Shown: one piece after another, positions 55,832 through 64,000 of the stretch
How positions within the stretch are numbered: position 1 is the stretch's first letter
Layout of the letters: each line of letters opens with the position of its first letter
DNA from: Cycas panzhihuaensis
Lineage: Eukaryota; Cycadophyta
Direction of reading: 5' to 3'
Assembly (NCBI GenBank): GCA_023213395.1
Contig: CM041465.1
Location: forward strand, 164,927,741-164,991,740
Length of the DNA stretch: 64,000 bases
Notes under the pieces: generated by a model
The model's input: only the letters and a program-made list of their open reading frames with translations
The model's database searches: none
What the model was told of the DNA's origin: nothing
Program-made: the position numbers and the translations under genes

Positions 55832-57179
55832 ATGGAGTTAAGTGAGGTCATTACCTTTGTGCCAGAAAAGAATGAACATTGAGTAATAGACACCAACATA
55901 GTTTTGCCTAAATATGTTCGAGTCAATTTTCGAATTTGGAAAATTCAAATGGAATGTGTTTTTAGAATAAAAGGATTATGGAACATTGTTCTTAGAAGAG
56001 TTTTAATTAATGAAGAAGGGGAGGTAACCTTTAAAAAGAAAATTAGGGTAGTCGTTGATGCAATGGCTGCAGCTTTCAACAAGGAGAACCTTCATCCTTC
56101 ATACCACTTCCTTGTCTAAACTCTTCAAAATATTGACTCAGCTGAAGACGCCTGGAATCTGCTAGTAGAAGTATATGAAAAGGGTCCTGAAGAAGTGCAA
56201 AAGAGTATCAGAAGTATAAGGAACCAAAGGAAGAAGCTGAAGAGGAAAGCCAAAAATCAGCTTGATTTTGGAAAGCCCACATCTGGGGTTGTTGGAAGAG
56301 TGAAAGTTGAAGAACCTAAACCCCAACTCTTACAAGTAATTCTTCATGGAGACACATGCACCCTAACAGAAGATATGAGCAACATTGTCCTAGTTTATGT
56401 TGACAGATTGGTAGCCAGGATTCAAATGATGTCAGGACATACAGTGATATGCATGTATTGGAGACTATTTATAATTCCTCTCAACTTAGTCACATCTTCT
56501 ATTTTCATCTTTGAAAGAATCAAAATTGTGACAGCATATTCTACAGCAACTCTAAAAAGTTCCTTTAAAGAAAAAAAGAACATAGGCAAAATACTATATG
56601 ATCAAAATCTTGTCAATCAAGGTCATCGTATGTTTTGGGTAGGTTACTTAATCATGAAGTTCAATCATGTCAAAATAATGTTCCATCCTTGTATAACCTT
56701 AATCAGGAAATGTGTGCATGTAATCATTATAGAAATCCCCATCATACATGGTACAAAGAATTTTTTGGATAATATGGAGAAAATAAGACATCTTGCTAGT
56801 TTTGCACACGCATCTGAACAAGTAAAGTTAGGAAAAGGATCACTGACACTCCTTTCCTTTCAACGGGGTGATCATTGGCTCAAGAAGTCAATCATCCTAG
56901 CAGACTTGACGACAAATAAGGAGGAATCTACTCGCTTCATGGAATCGAAATCACATGTAATCATATTTGATCCAGGAAGACCACGCCTTCACTAGGAACA
57001 CACAGGAAGATTCGTCAAACAGGAAACAGGAAGTAACATAGCAGACAAGACATACAAGTTTTACAGCATTTTAGTTGAAGACAAGGCTTATGACATCATC
57101 TTCAGAAAAATTCCAAGACTTAGGAAATGGAAATTCAAACAACACTTCAAAGTCAAGTCCTATGTCAGTTTGTGTTAGT
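55832..57179 (+). pseudogene. Element K gag-like protein
   Basis: It starts MELSEVITFVPEKNEH. LPKYVRVNFRIWKIQMECVF, then RIKGLWNIV, is a gag-like N-terminus shared with J. NIDSAEDAWNLLVEVYEKGP follows, typical of Copia UBN2-type gag. The middle (56195-56995) has a long open frame of 266 codons. A second frame also shows similarity to A1, so the ancestral frame is unclear there. The end carries IIFRKIPRLRKWKFK and SYVSLC before the stop at about 57177-57179. No pol domain follows. Confidence 0.6.
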
Positions 57180-57253
57180 TTTGTCAGTCCTTAGCACTAG
57201 GTGCCATGTTGTCCTCAGTTTTTGTAGTCTCAACATTAAACATTAAGGGGAGG

Positions 57254-57626
57254 TGTTAGAATATAATGTTTAATGTATATGTGTCTAAGTGTCTTAGAGT
57301 CAATAGTCATAGTCCTAAGTATTAAGGTCTAGGAATCATACCTTATAATAATATTGTGTAGAAAGTTAGAAGGTCATTAGTTGATAAAGTGTCATTGGTT
57401 AAGTTAAAGGCAATTGTCCCACATGCATTACTTCTCTTGTATGTCCTCCCACCTATTTTGTATATAAAGGTGGTCGAGGTAGTGCATAGAAACAAGTCAT
57501 CATTGGGAGTCTTGTTGAGTCTATGGTGCATTAATGTTCTGATATAATCTGTTTGTGTTATGTTAATGCAAACATTGCTGTGTTCATTGATATTGTTGGA
57601 GTTGCTTTCCATGTTAAAATCTAACA
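57254..57626 (+). repeat. 3' LTR of element K
   Basis: It begins TGTTAGAATATAATG right after the tract ATTAAGGGGAGG and ends ATCTAACA. TATA box at 57461-57469. About 95 percent like the 5' LTR by eye. Confidence 0.92.
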
Positions 57627-57696
57627 ACAGAGTGGCGGCCATCGAAGAGTCTTTGGTTTTCTACGGAGGAAAGAAGTTGACGTCATTGAGAGGTTC
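57627..57696 (+). pseudogene. Captured F-box/kelch-like gene piece, second part, in element J
   Basis: It continues the open frame of 53206-53381 across the K insertion: RVAAIEESLVFYGGKKLTSL. It ends where element L inserted (target copy GGTTC at 57692-57696). Confidence 0.4.
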
Positions 57697-57973
57697 TGAT
57701 ATGGATTTAGATTCAAGCATCTTCAGATCTTAGCGTGCACAAGAATACTAGAATAGGAGGAGGAAAGAACTTCTCTCTTCATTGATTTCTTGAAGAAATG
57801 ACTTACGTATTTATACAATCTTGAGTTGGTTATATGTAGGACACATGCGTGTTCCATATAGGACGTGTCACCTATGTACCTAATTACTAATTAGGTTCCT
57901 TAAGTATCTTTAAAATGATACTTAAAGAGTATTAAGACTAAGATTACATATGACTATGCATAAATACTTATCA
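57697..57973 (-). repeat. 3' LTR of element L
   Basis: 277 bp. It differs from 61300-61578 at only a handful of positions, so L is among the younger insertions here. Confidence 0.92.
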
Positions 57974-58254
57974 TTTCCTCCCTGCTTAAGAAGAAATTGG
58001 CCCCAATTTCTACTAAAGATGGAGACATATTCTTGGATAGTTGCTTCAAAGTCTTTTTGATGCTTGGTTCGCCGTTGTCGTAAATGGTGTTTGTTGAACT
58101 GGAAAATCTAGAATGGTATAAAGATGAGCAACAAGTACATCAAAGGTAAGGTGGCCCAAATCACTTGAGTTGACTGTTGCGACCAGCTTGAAAAGAAAGC
58201 TGTGAAGTGAAGTTGATGTTGAATTTGTCGTGAGCATCCTGTCATGATTTGTTT

Positions 58255-58665
58255 ATACAGGGTATGCCTGCCTATGGAGAGGGCTCATGGCAATATGCCC
58301 ATAAAAGAAAACTATAGAGTATGCCTGCCTAAGGAGAGGGCTTATGGCAATATATCCGTTGTACAAGAATTGCATAGGGTTTGTCTGCCTAATGAAAGGG
58401 CCTATGACAAAAATGGTATGAGGTATGTCTGCCTAGTGAGAGGGCTTATGACAAGTATGGGGTATGTCTGCCTAATGAGAGGGCTTATGGCAATATGCCC
58501 CAAATTAATGCTGAAGGGGATATATCCTTGACTACCAATGAAGGAGTGTAAGGGACATGTCTGCCTAGAGAGAGGGCTTATGACAATATTCCCGTAGTAA
58601 AATAAATACATCTACCAATGTTTGAGACATGCCTGCCTAGAGAGAGGTCTTATGGCAATGTGCTT
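58255..58665. repeat. Seven-copy motif array in element L
   Basis: A core close to TATGTCTGCCTAATGAGAGG, followed by GCTTATGGCAATAT, recurs seven times, starting near 58262, 58320, 58379, 58424, 58462, 58556 and 58628. Spacers vary (about 37-94 bp). Many units end GGGCTTATGGCAATATGCCC, whose ends can pair. It accounts for apparent protein frames on both strands (VCLP-ERAYG, ISPL-RQTYP). Confidence 0.9.
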
Positions 58666-59095
58666 TAGAAGGTAGTCTGAAGATATATCAGAGGTTCTTT
58701 GTTGAAGGCGGTGATATTGTTGTGTCGTGGTCATGCTTGTTGTTGGATTGCATGTATTTGCAAATGTTAACTTTCAGTATGCTAGGATCATGCCGCAGAT
58801 GTAGGAGCAACAGTTGATGTACCTAAGGCTAAGAAACTAGCAACCGCTCATACAACACTTGCTATGAAGCAAGTAATGGTCCGAAATGACTTCTTTGTTG
58901 TGTGAAGGTCTTTGCTTGGTCCCTGAGGATCCATGGTAATATAGAGCTAGGAGAACATGTGGCGTAACACTTTCTTGAGTTAGATTCAAAAAGTGTTGCA
59001 TGTTACGCATCGGTGTCAAACATATATGCACGGTCGAGGCGTAATAATGTACAAAAGGTGCAAGAATGAAAGTCAGGAAGGTGAAATAGAATCCA
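58666..59095. other. Unassigned interior of element L
   Basis: No coding or repeat signal that I can support. Confidence 0.35.
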
Positions 59096-59320
59096 TGATG
59101 CAGTTGGACTGACGTCAATAACAAGGTGTATACCTTCCTCGTAGGACAAATCACACCCACAAACACATAAAATCTATGTAGAGTTGAAGAGATTGTCCTG
59201 GCAAATGAAGGAAGCAGGGTATGTACCCAACACAAACCTAGTGTTGCATGATCTGGAGGAGGAGCAAAAGGAACATATGATTTTCCACCATTGTGAGAAG
59301 ATCCAGAAGGACAACCTCAT
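59096..59320 (+). pseudogene. Captured PPR E/DYW-region piece in element L
   Basis: The plus-strand reading CSWTDVNNKVYTFLVG, then (after a one-base frameshift near 59140) SHPQTHKIYVELKRLSWQMK, then EAGYVPNTNLVLHDLEEEQK, then EHMIFHHCEK. This is the E+ to DYW entry region of plant PLS-class PPR proteins, which edit organelle RNA. The catalytic HxE and CxxC parts of DYW lie beyond the end and are missing. It is antisense to L. Confidence 0.85.
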
Positions 59321-59404
59321 AGTCAGATATCGTCTCCTCTTGTCATGGATTTCCATCTCTACTCATTTTTTGGAGGTACGTAACCAAAGATTCCCGCAAT
59401 ATCA

Positions 59405-60010
59405 ATGCTGACATGGGTTTCTGGCGCTTATCGGATCGTCGGGGCCAAAATCAACCACCCTTAGCTCAAAGTCTTGGTCAAGGAGAATATTGTTGGCCTT
59501 CATGTCTTTGTGAATAATGTGAGGGATGGAGTTGTAGTGTAAGAACGCCAATGCCTAAGCGGCACCCTGTGCAATTCTAAAACGTTTTGGCCAGTCCACG
59601 ACTTCTAGTACATCGGCTCTGTTGCACAGCCACTGGTCTAAGCTTCATAACTCAGTAACTTTTCTTCACCAAAGGAACCTGTAGATTCATTTTCCCTAGA
59701 GTTTCCATCTCTGAAAATTTCTCTGTTTCCCTACACGTGGAACTGCCCAAGTTTCTTCACTGCAACGACTCTTCCGTCGGGTAGGACCACCTTGTATCTG
59801 CTCAATCCCCATCCCCAATGATGTTCGTTTTACAGAAACTGTTGGTGGCCTTGAGAATGTCAGCCAACGTGAGGCGTAAAAGAGGTCTCTGGAATGTGGC
59901 CATATTGATGCTCAGGGGCTCTTTGATACTGCTTCCCACCATTAATTCAAACCGATTGTTGCCAGTATTATTGCTACATTTTTCTGAAATTTTGGAGAAA
60001 TAATCTCACC
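59405..60010 (-). pseudogene. Captured EMS1-like receptor kinase, kinase domain, in element L
   Basis: The minus strand reads PLSINMATFQRPLLRLTLAD, ILKATNSFCKTNIIGDGD (P-loop, then a stop), VAVKKLGQ (catalytic Lys), LDWPKRFRIAQGAA, and [23 protein letters not shown] follows as VVDFG. This order and wording is that of the EMS1/EXS and related LRR receptor kinases. The HRD Arg is Lys, several frames are broken and the C-lobe end is missing after about 59405. It is sense to L. No introns are visible, but such kinases often have few. Confidence 0.8.
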
Positions 60011-60079
60011 TAGCCACCTTCCATCACATCAAAAAAATGATGAGCGCAAAAAAACATCTATGTGCTTCCAACCAAAATA

Positions 60080-60320
60080 GTGAGAAGGGTCCCCAAGTTG
60101 AGGAAGATAATCCTTCAGTAATCCTCCCCACTACGCAATGAACTGGTTGTGGAGGAAATATTGTTGTAGTCGTTGAGGCGATTGTTTGACAGACTGAGAA
60201 ATTCCAGCTTCACATTACAGAGCGCCCATGGGATCTCTCCTGTGAGATGATTCTCAGAAAGATCGAGGAAGGATAAGATAGAGAGATTGGTCAGTCCCTC
60301 TTTAACTTAAATTCCACGAT
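60080..60320 (-). pseudogene. Captured LRR segment of the same receptor kinase
   Basis: The minus strand reads LTNLSILSFLDLSENHLTGE, IPWALCNVKLEFLSLSNNRL, matching the plant extracellular LRR pattern LxxLDLSxNxLxGxIP. It lies upstream of the kinase piece in the same orientation. The transmembrane segment between them is not readable. Confidence 0.7.
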
Positions 60321-60324
60321 CGGA

Positions 60325-61015
60325 GGAACATAAGAGGTGCAGTACTCCTTAGTGTAAGGATCGTCTTTGGTATAATATTCCAGCGTCATTGGTGCATTCT
60401 CAGCTTCATCCTCGTCAAAGATGGTGTAAGATTGAAATTTAGAGATGCTACATTTCTCTTCATCCCCTTCGTTGGGAACCCTATATATCCTTATGTAGGG
60501 CTCCTAGTGCTAGCACTCGAACTGATAACCGGGCCCGTACTCAGACTCATCTTCGCACGTCTCTTTAGTTGTGTAGCCGACCAAGAACATTCTGTTCATG
60601 AATGTTTGGCTTAGTTCTAGGGGTAGGCCGGAGGACTTGACCATAGAGGGCTCTTCTTTTGCATTTAGGAACCGAAAGACCTCCTGATAATATGTGTCAT
60701 GGTGCCATTGTCTTCCTCGCATTCAAAATCAAGTAGCAGTGTGCTTCTGTATCACTCCCACAAAGCATCGATGGATAAAAGACACTCTAAAACTGCACTG
60801 AGAAAACACGTTCCTTCACGATTCCTTATGCCTTTTACAGTATAATAGTATTTAGGTCCGTGAGCAGATGGACCCTTTAACCACCCGGGCGCCTGTAAGG
60901 CTTCAAGTTTGGCCCTTAATAGGGCTTGACTTGTGTAGAAATAATTCTCATAGAAATCGGCTAGCCTAGAGGACTTAAATCTACATCATCGAACGCTAAA
61001 TTATCCTCACTGGAG
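60325..61015 (-). pseudogene. Unidentified captured gene piece in element L
   Basis: Long, non-repetitive minus-strand frames remain: 60510-60722 (70 codons, RQWHHDTYYQEVFRFLNAKE) and another near 60750-60990 (HGPKYYYTVKGIRNREGTCF, LSAVLECLLSIDALWE). The second weakly recalls the Cys box of ubiquitin-specific proteases (GLRN-G-TCF-NS-LQCL), but I am not confident. Codon composition is protein-like. The two frames differ, so it is broken. Confidence 0.3.
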
Positions 61016-61285
61016 GCCTCGCCTTTTTTCTTTATCCAAATTTAAATTTAAAAAATTCGGCAAAGTTCTGCGAAAAGAACATCATATTTTCTTTACTCTC
61101 TTCTTTTGCAATCCCTCAAGCACTTCTCCACGGGCTCTATGCACTTGCAAAACAGATCCATGTTCAGCTCCTCAAACTACGTACAAGTTATCATGGAATA
61201 GAAGAAGAAAAATTTTTAGCAAAAGTTAAGGAGTGAATGAAGAGAGAGAAAAATATTAATGCTAAGATCCTTAGAGACCGACTAG
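61016..61285 (-). other. Leader of element L near its primer-binding site
   Basis: No coding signal; the sequence between the captured gene pieces and the primer-binding site. Confidence 0.4.
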
Positions 61286-61297
61286 GCTATGATACCA
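61286..61297 (-). other. Primer-binding site of element L
   Basis: The minus strand reads TGGTATCATAGC, one mismatch to the standard site, two bases from the LTR end ATCA. Confidence 0.88.
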
Positions 61298-61299
61298 AT

Positions 61300-61578
61300 T
61301 GATCTGGATTTAGATTCAAGCATCTTCAGATCTTAGAGTGCACAAGAATACTAGAATAGGAGGAGGAAAGAACTTCTCTCTTCATTGATTTCTTAAAGAA
61401 ATGACTTACGTATTTATACAATCTTAAGTTGGTTATATGTAGGACACATGCGTGTTCCATGTAGGACATGTGTCACCTGTGTACCTAATTACTAATTAGG
61501 TTCCTTAAGTATCTTTAAAATGATACTTAAAGAGTATTAAGACTAAGATTACATATGACTATACATAAATACTTATCA
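61300..61578 (-). repeat. 5' LTR of element L
   Basis: 279 bp; minus strand TGATAAGTATTTATG ... TCCAGATCA. It pairs with 57697-57973 and is followed by target copy GGCTC. Confidence 0.92.
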
Positions 61579-61583
61579 GGCTC

Positions 61584-61879
61584 TTGCTGGAAACAAGGAG
61601 AGATTCAAACGCAAAATTGGTAGTGGCTCCTTGGGCGTTGAAGCTGATTATAATGTCCTTGTGATGGACTTACTGGAACTGAGTCTTGAAGATCTCTTTA
61701 ACTTCTGCAGTCAAAAATTTTCCCTAAAGACCATTCTCATGCTTACAGATCAGATGATAAACAGGGTTGAGTATTTGCATTCAAAGAGCTTTCTTCATAG
61801 GGACATCAAACCTGATAATTTTCTAACGGGTCTTGGTAGGTGGAACAGACCGAATATATACTCAAAATGTACCAATTAA
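61584..61879 (+). pseudogene. Captured casein kinase 1 piece in element J
   Basis: The plus-strand open frame reads [11 protein letters not shown], then [60 protein letters not shown] and DNFLTGLGR. This is unmistakably plant CK1: GSGS P-loop, CK1-specific SLEDLFNFC, catalytic HRDIKPDN near 61796-61819. About 55 residues between GSGS and GVEADYN, including the ATP-binding Lys, are missing at a clean join (61630). The protein match ends before the DFG motif. It is antisense to J. Confidence 0.9.
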
Positions 61880-62534
61880 ATGGAAGAACGGATCTCAACG
61901 TGGTTAAATCGACACGAACCCCCTCCTCTTATTATAGGATTAACAAACAACAAATTCAGGATTTCTGCTTTACAAAGGTGCAGGTTTCCAGTCCCAACCT
62001 TACGCAACCTATCCTCTTAAGAGCCTCCACATGACCTCTACAGGTTTCATAGTCTATGATGGGCTCTTTACACAACTGTTTTTTTTTGTCATTGAGTAAA
62101 CGATGGGCAAATTTCCTTTCTTTATGAGCAGATAATATCGTGTGGCAAAATTTTTCAGAAATAATTCACTCCAATTCCAATAATATTTCCAATACAAATC
62201 CTAACAAGAATTTGTGGGAACAAAAACAACACCTCAACTAGAATTTTAGATTCATGGAAATAATTTCAGGTTATCACCAATCAATTAATTTTTATAGAGT
62301 AAACCCTGTCACACAACTTTCTATCCGAAGCAAAGCAAAGAAACAATGTTACCCAATGAAAGATCTGCATTGTATCAACCACGGTCACGACTATCATAAC
62401 TTGCAACAACAATGGCCTTGAAGTTTCACCCTCTACAAACATAACCACAAACTGGCAAACGGCTCTATGAAGCGACCTCCACAGTTATCAATAACTTGGT
62501 GAACCTGCACAACAATGAACTTGACAAGCAACCT
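61880..62534. other. Leader of element J, remaining part
   Basis: No coding signal recognised between the casein kinase piece and the J primer-binding site. Confidence 0.4.
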
Positions 62535-62546
62535 ACTTTGATACCA
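62535..62546 (-). other. Primer-binding site of element J
   Basis: The minus strand reads TGGTATCAAAGT, two mismatches to the standard site, directly next to the LTR end TTCAACA. Confidence 0.85.
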
Positions 62547-62899
62547 TGTTGAAATATTCAAAGGAGATCATTCAAGATTCAAGAACAATGAAACAAAATT
62601 CATGGACATAATATGATAGCATTAACTCATAATGAAAGTGATTACATCACAATGTCTTCACAACAATAATATCATAATGGACTCCATCTTGACTCACTGT
62701 GAATTACTCTACCTCAACCACTTATTTATACATCATAAGGGAGAGAGTAGTAAGACTTGTGTTACATGTGGGACAAATAACCTCCAATACAACCAATGAC
62801 ATATAACCTATTTATTGACCAATAACCTAATGACCACTTAATTGCACAAATGTGCATTACATACTTAGACACTTACACATTAAACATTATCTTCCAATA
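62547..62899 (-). repeat. 5' LTR of element J
   Basis: 353 bp, a close copy of 51099-51453. Its outer end is TA instead of CA on the plus strand (CTTCCAATA). Confidence 0.92.
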
Positions 62900-62904
62900 G
62901 TTTG

Positions 62905-63375
62905 GAACATAACACCAGAGGAAACCTAATCAAGTGGAAAGCCTACAATGAGCCATCTGAATATCTTTGGGTGCATTGCATACATGCACATTCCAAAGGA
63001 TAAAAGACAAAATTTTGATGATAAAAGTTCCAAGGGTATTTTGGTCAAGTATAGTGAAGAAGGCAAAGCATACTAGGTATTCAAGTTGAAAACCAAAATG
63101 TTTCATACGACTCGAGACGCCGTCTTTGAAGAAGGTAATAAGGAAACAAAGTTGGGCTCTTTATAGATGTGGTAGGACAAAGGGGAGCATATCAAGGAGA
63201 AACTAGTGTCAAGTTCTTCAAGGGAAGTTGTCATGCTAGAAACTTAGCCAAAGCCAACCAATACGTTGACTGAAGCTAATGATGAGAAGGAGTATGAAGA
63301 TGTTCAGCTTGAAGAATAGCAGCCTATGGTTGAAGTACTAGTAAAAAAACTACCAAAATGATGTTTGGAGACCAT
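62905..63375 (+). pseudogene. Copia H integrase C-terminal region, right of element J
   Basis: It continues the Copia H integrase: VWNITPEET, SHLNIFGCIAYMHIPKDKRQ, FDDKSSKGILVKYSEEGKAY, TRDAVFEEGN, then an acidic linker. Single stops interrupt it (62927-62929, 63074-63076 and others). The fit with 50806-51098 shows that J inserted into H. Confidence 0.87.
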
Positions 63376-63399
63376 CATTAAGGCTTAGTTACCTGAGAC

Positions 63400-64000
63400 T
63401 GAAGGAAAAGGAAAGTCGAAGATGAGACCTTATTCAATCCCCTTAGATACCTAAGAATCCTCTTTGCAGCTTTCCAATATCTGATCCTGGGATCCTGCAT
63501 ATATCTTGAAATTAGACTTACAGCATATGAAATGTCGGGTCTAGTTGCTGTGAGATATATGAGACTACCAATTAACTGCCTGTAGAGAGTTCCATCAACA
63601 CATTGTTCATTTTTACCTGGAGTGAGATCACAACCCACTTCCATAGACATGACGCAAGGATTACTTTCTTCCATTTTAAATTTTAATAGCAAGTTTTTGA
63701 TGTATCTGTTTTGAGACAAGAAAACTGAGTCCTTTTCTTGTCCTATCTCTATTCCCAAATAGTAGTTCAATAACCTTAAATCAATCATTTCAAAACCCCT
63801 TTTTAATTGAGCTCTTATATTTTCAATTGATTCAGTATCGCTACCAGTGATAATCATATCATCAATATAAACAGTGATGATTATAATCAAACCTTGTCTC
63901 CTTTTGGTTTATAAGCTGGAATCCGAACTACACCTGCAGAATCCATTCTGGATGAGGTATTTATCCAACTTAGCATACCAAGCTCTAGGGGCTTGTTTTA
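63400..64000 (-). mobile_element. F-type Copia reverse transcriptase fragment, minus strand
   Basis: It runs off the right edge. The minus strand reads VYIDDMIITGSDTESIENIR (catalytic YIDD), then LRLLNYYLGIEIGQEKDSVF and RPDISYAVSLISRYMQDP. It is very similar to 27930-28500 of Copia F but keeps the frame (170 codons open, 63378-63890). The downstream side ends abruptly near 63430 in the KRILRYLRG segment, so RNase H and the LTR are missing from this end. Confidence 0.87.

Larger units (their letters stand above)
53382..57626 (+). mobile_element. Family A LTR element K, complete structure
   Basis: LTRs of 377 and 373 bp (53382-53758 and 57254-57626), a perfect primer-binding site and a polypurine tract (57242-57253). 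Flanking 5-mers are ACTGA and ACAGA. The internal 3.5 kb holds a 2-kb leader with an EB1 gene piece, then a gag-like gene. No protease, RT, RNase H or integrase is recognisable, so it is non-autonomous. It is inserted in element J of the same family, in opposite orientation. Confidence 0.92.
57697..61578 (-). mobile_element. Pol-less LTR element L carrying host gene pieces
   Basis: Near-identical LTRs at 57697-57973 and 61300-61578 read TGATAAGTATTTATG ... in the minus direction. The primer-binding site complement is at 61286-61297, and the polypurine tract complement (TTTCCTCCCTGC) lies at 57974-57985. Target copies are GGTTC (57692-57696) and GGCTC (61579-61583). The 3.3-kb interior has no gag or pol. 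It holds a tandem motif array, a PPR-DYW piece, an EMS1-like receptor kinase and an unidentified gene piece. Its LTRs are unrelated to family A. Confidence 0.88.
51099..62899 (-). mobile_element. Family A LTR element J, minus orientation, with nested K and L
   Basis: The LTRs at 51099-51453 and 62547-62899 are clear copies of each other. In minus orientation they resemble the LTRs of A1 and K (TGTTGGAAGATAATGTTTAATG). A primer-binding site complement (62535-62546) and polypurine tract complement (51454-51469) fit. Target copies are GTCTG (51094-51098) and GTTTG (62900-62904). Its own internal sequence is 51454-53381, 57632-57696 and 61584-62546. It has a gag-like gene and captured host pieces but no pol. 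Confidence 0.88.
41413..63400 (+). mobile_element. Ty1/Copia element H, split by elements I and J
   Basis: The pieces, in order, are: 5' LTR 41413-41748; primer-binding site 41751-41762; leader; gag and protease 42900-44719; then Copia I; integrase 50806-51098; then element J; integrase C-terminus 62905-63375. The integrase reading continues across J, from the Thr-Asn-Val-Val segment to VWNITPEET. The end is cut by an F-type fragment near 63400. No 3' LTR is in the window. Confidence 0.85.

Noticed and set aside
58244-58531. Open frame with repeated VCLP-ERAYG peptides
   Set aside because: It follows the DNA motif array; the opposite strand gives an equally repetitive frame, and spacers break the pattern.
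58255-58665. CRISPR-like appearance of the repeat array
   Set aside because: Spacer lengths vary widely, the repeats are diverged, and it lies inside a plant LTR element.

Overview
This is plant nuclear DNA, most likely from a large, repeat-rich genome such as a gymnosperm (inference). It is AT-rich. Nearly every coding signal is decayed retrotransposon protein, and the non-transposon pieces I recognise are plant families: P-class and DYW PPR proteins, an EMS1-like receptor kinase, plant-type casein kinase 1, EB1 and an IBR3-like acyl-CoA dehydrogenase. No intact host gene lies in the window. The best host gene signal is one exon on the minus strand at 39152-39340.

Layout. 1-1345 is the 3' part of an LTR element (family A) inserted in a Copia element (N, to about 3159). 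About 3160-8311 is Copia B, broken by a solo LTR (D1). 8396-10035 is a minus-strand Ty3/Gypsy pol fragment. 10054-12460 is the 5' half of Copia E. 13067-33988 is Gypsy M, with about 2.6-kb LTRs; its 3' LTR holds Copia G (21196-26667), Copia F (27259-32491) and a solo LTR (32712-33248). 34666-38420 is Copia C, carrying solo LTR D2. 38426-41412 holds the IBR3-like exon. From 41413 to about 63400 lies Copia H, split by Copia I (44720-50800) and by family A element J (51099-62899). J itself contains family A element K (53382-57626) and a third pol-less element, L (57697-61578). The right edge is a fragment of an F-type Copia element.

Most boundaries rest on paired LTRs, a primer-binding site close to TGGTATCAGAGC, a polypurine tract and 5-bp target-site duplications. 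The duplications are exact for G (TTCTC), F (AGCAA), C (TATCT) and D2 (CAACT). Most of the others differ by one transition.

The most interesting theme is gene capture. K, J and L have no recognisable reverse transcriptase or integrase but carry pieces of ordinary plant genes: EB1 in K; an F-box/kelch-like piece and casein kinase 1 in J; an EMS1-like receptor kinase and a PPR-DYW piece in L. Gypsy M carries a P-class PPR piece where gag would be expected. Family A (K, J and the left-edge copy) also has its own recurring gag-like protein. It looks like a non-autonomous LTR family that repeatedly takes up host sequence between its primer-binding site and gag.
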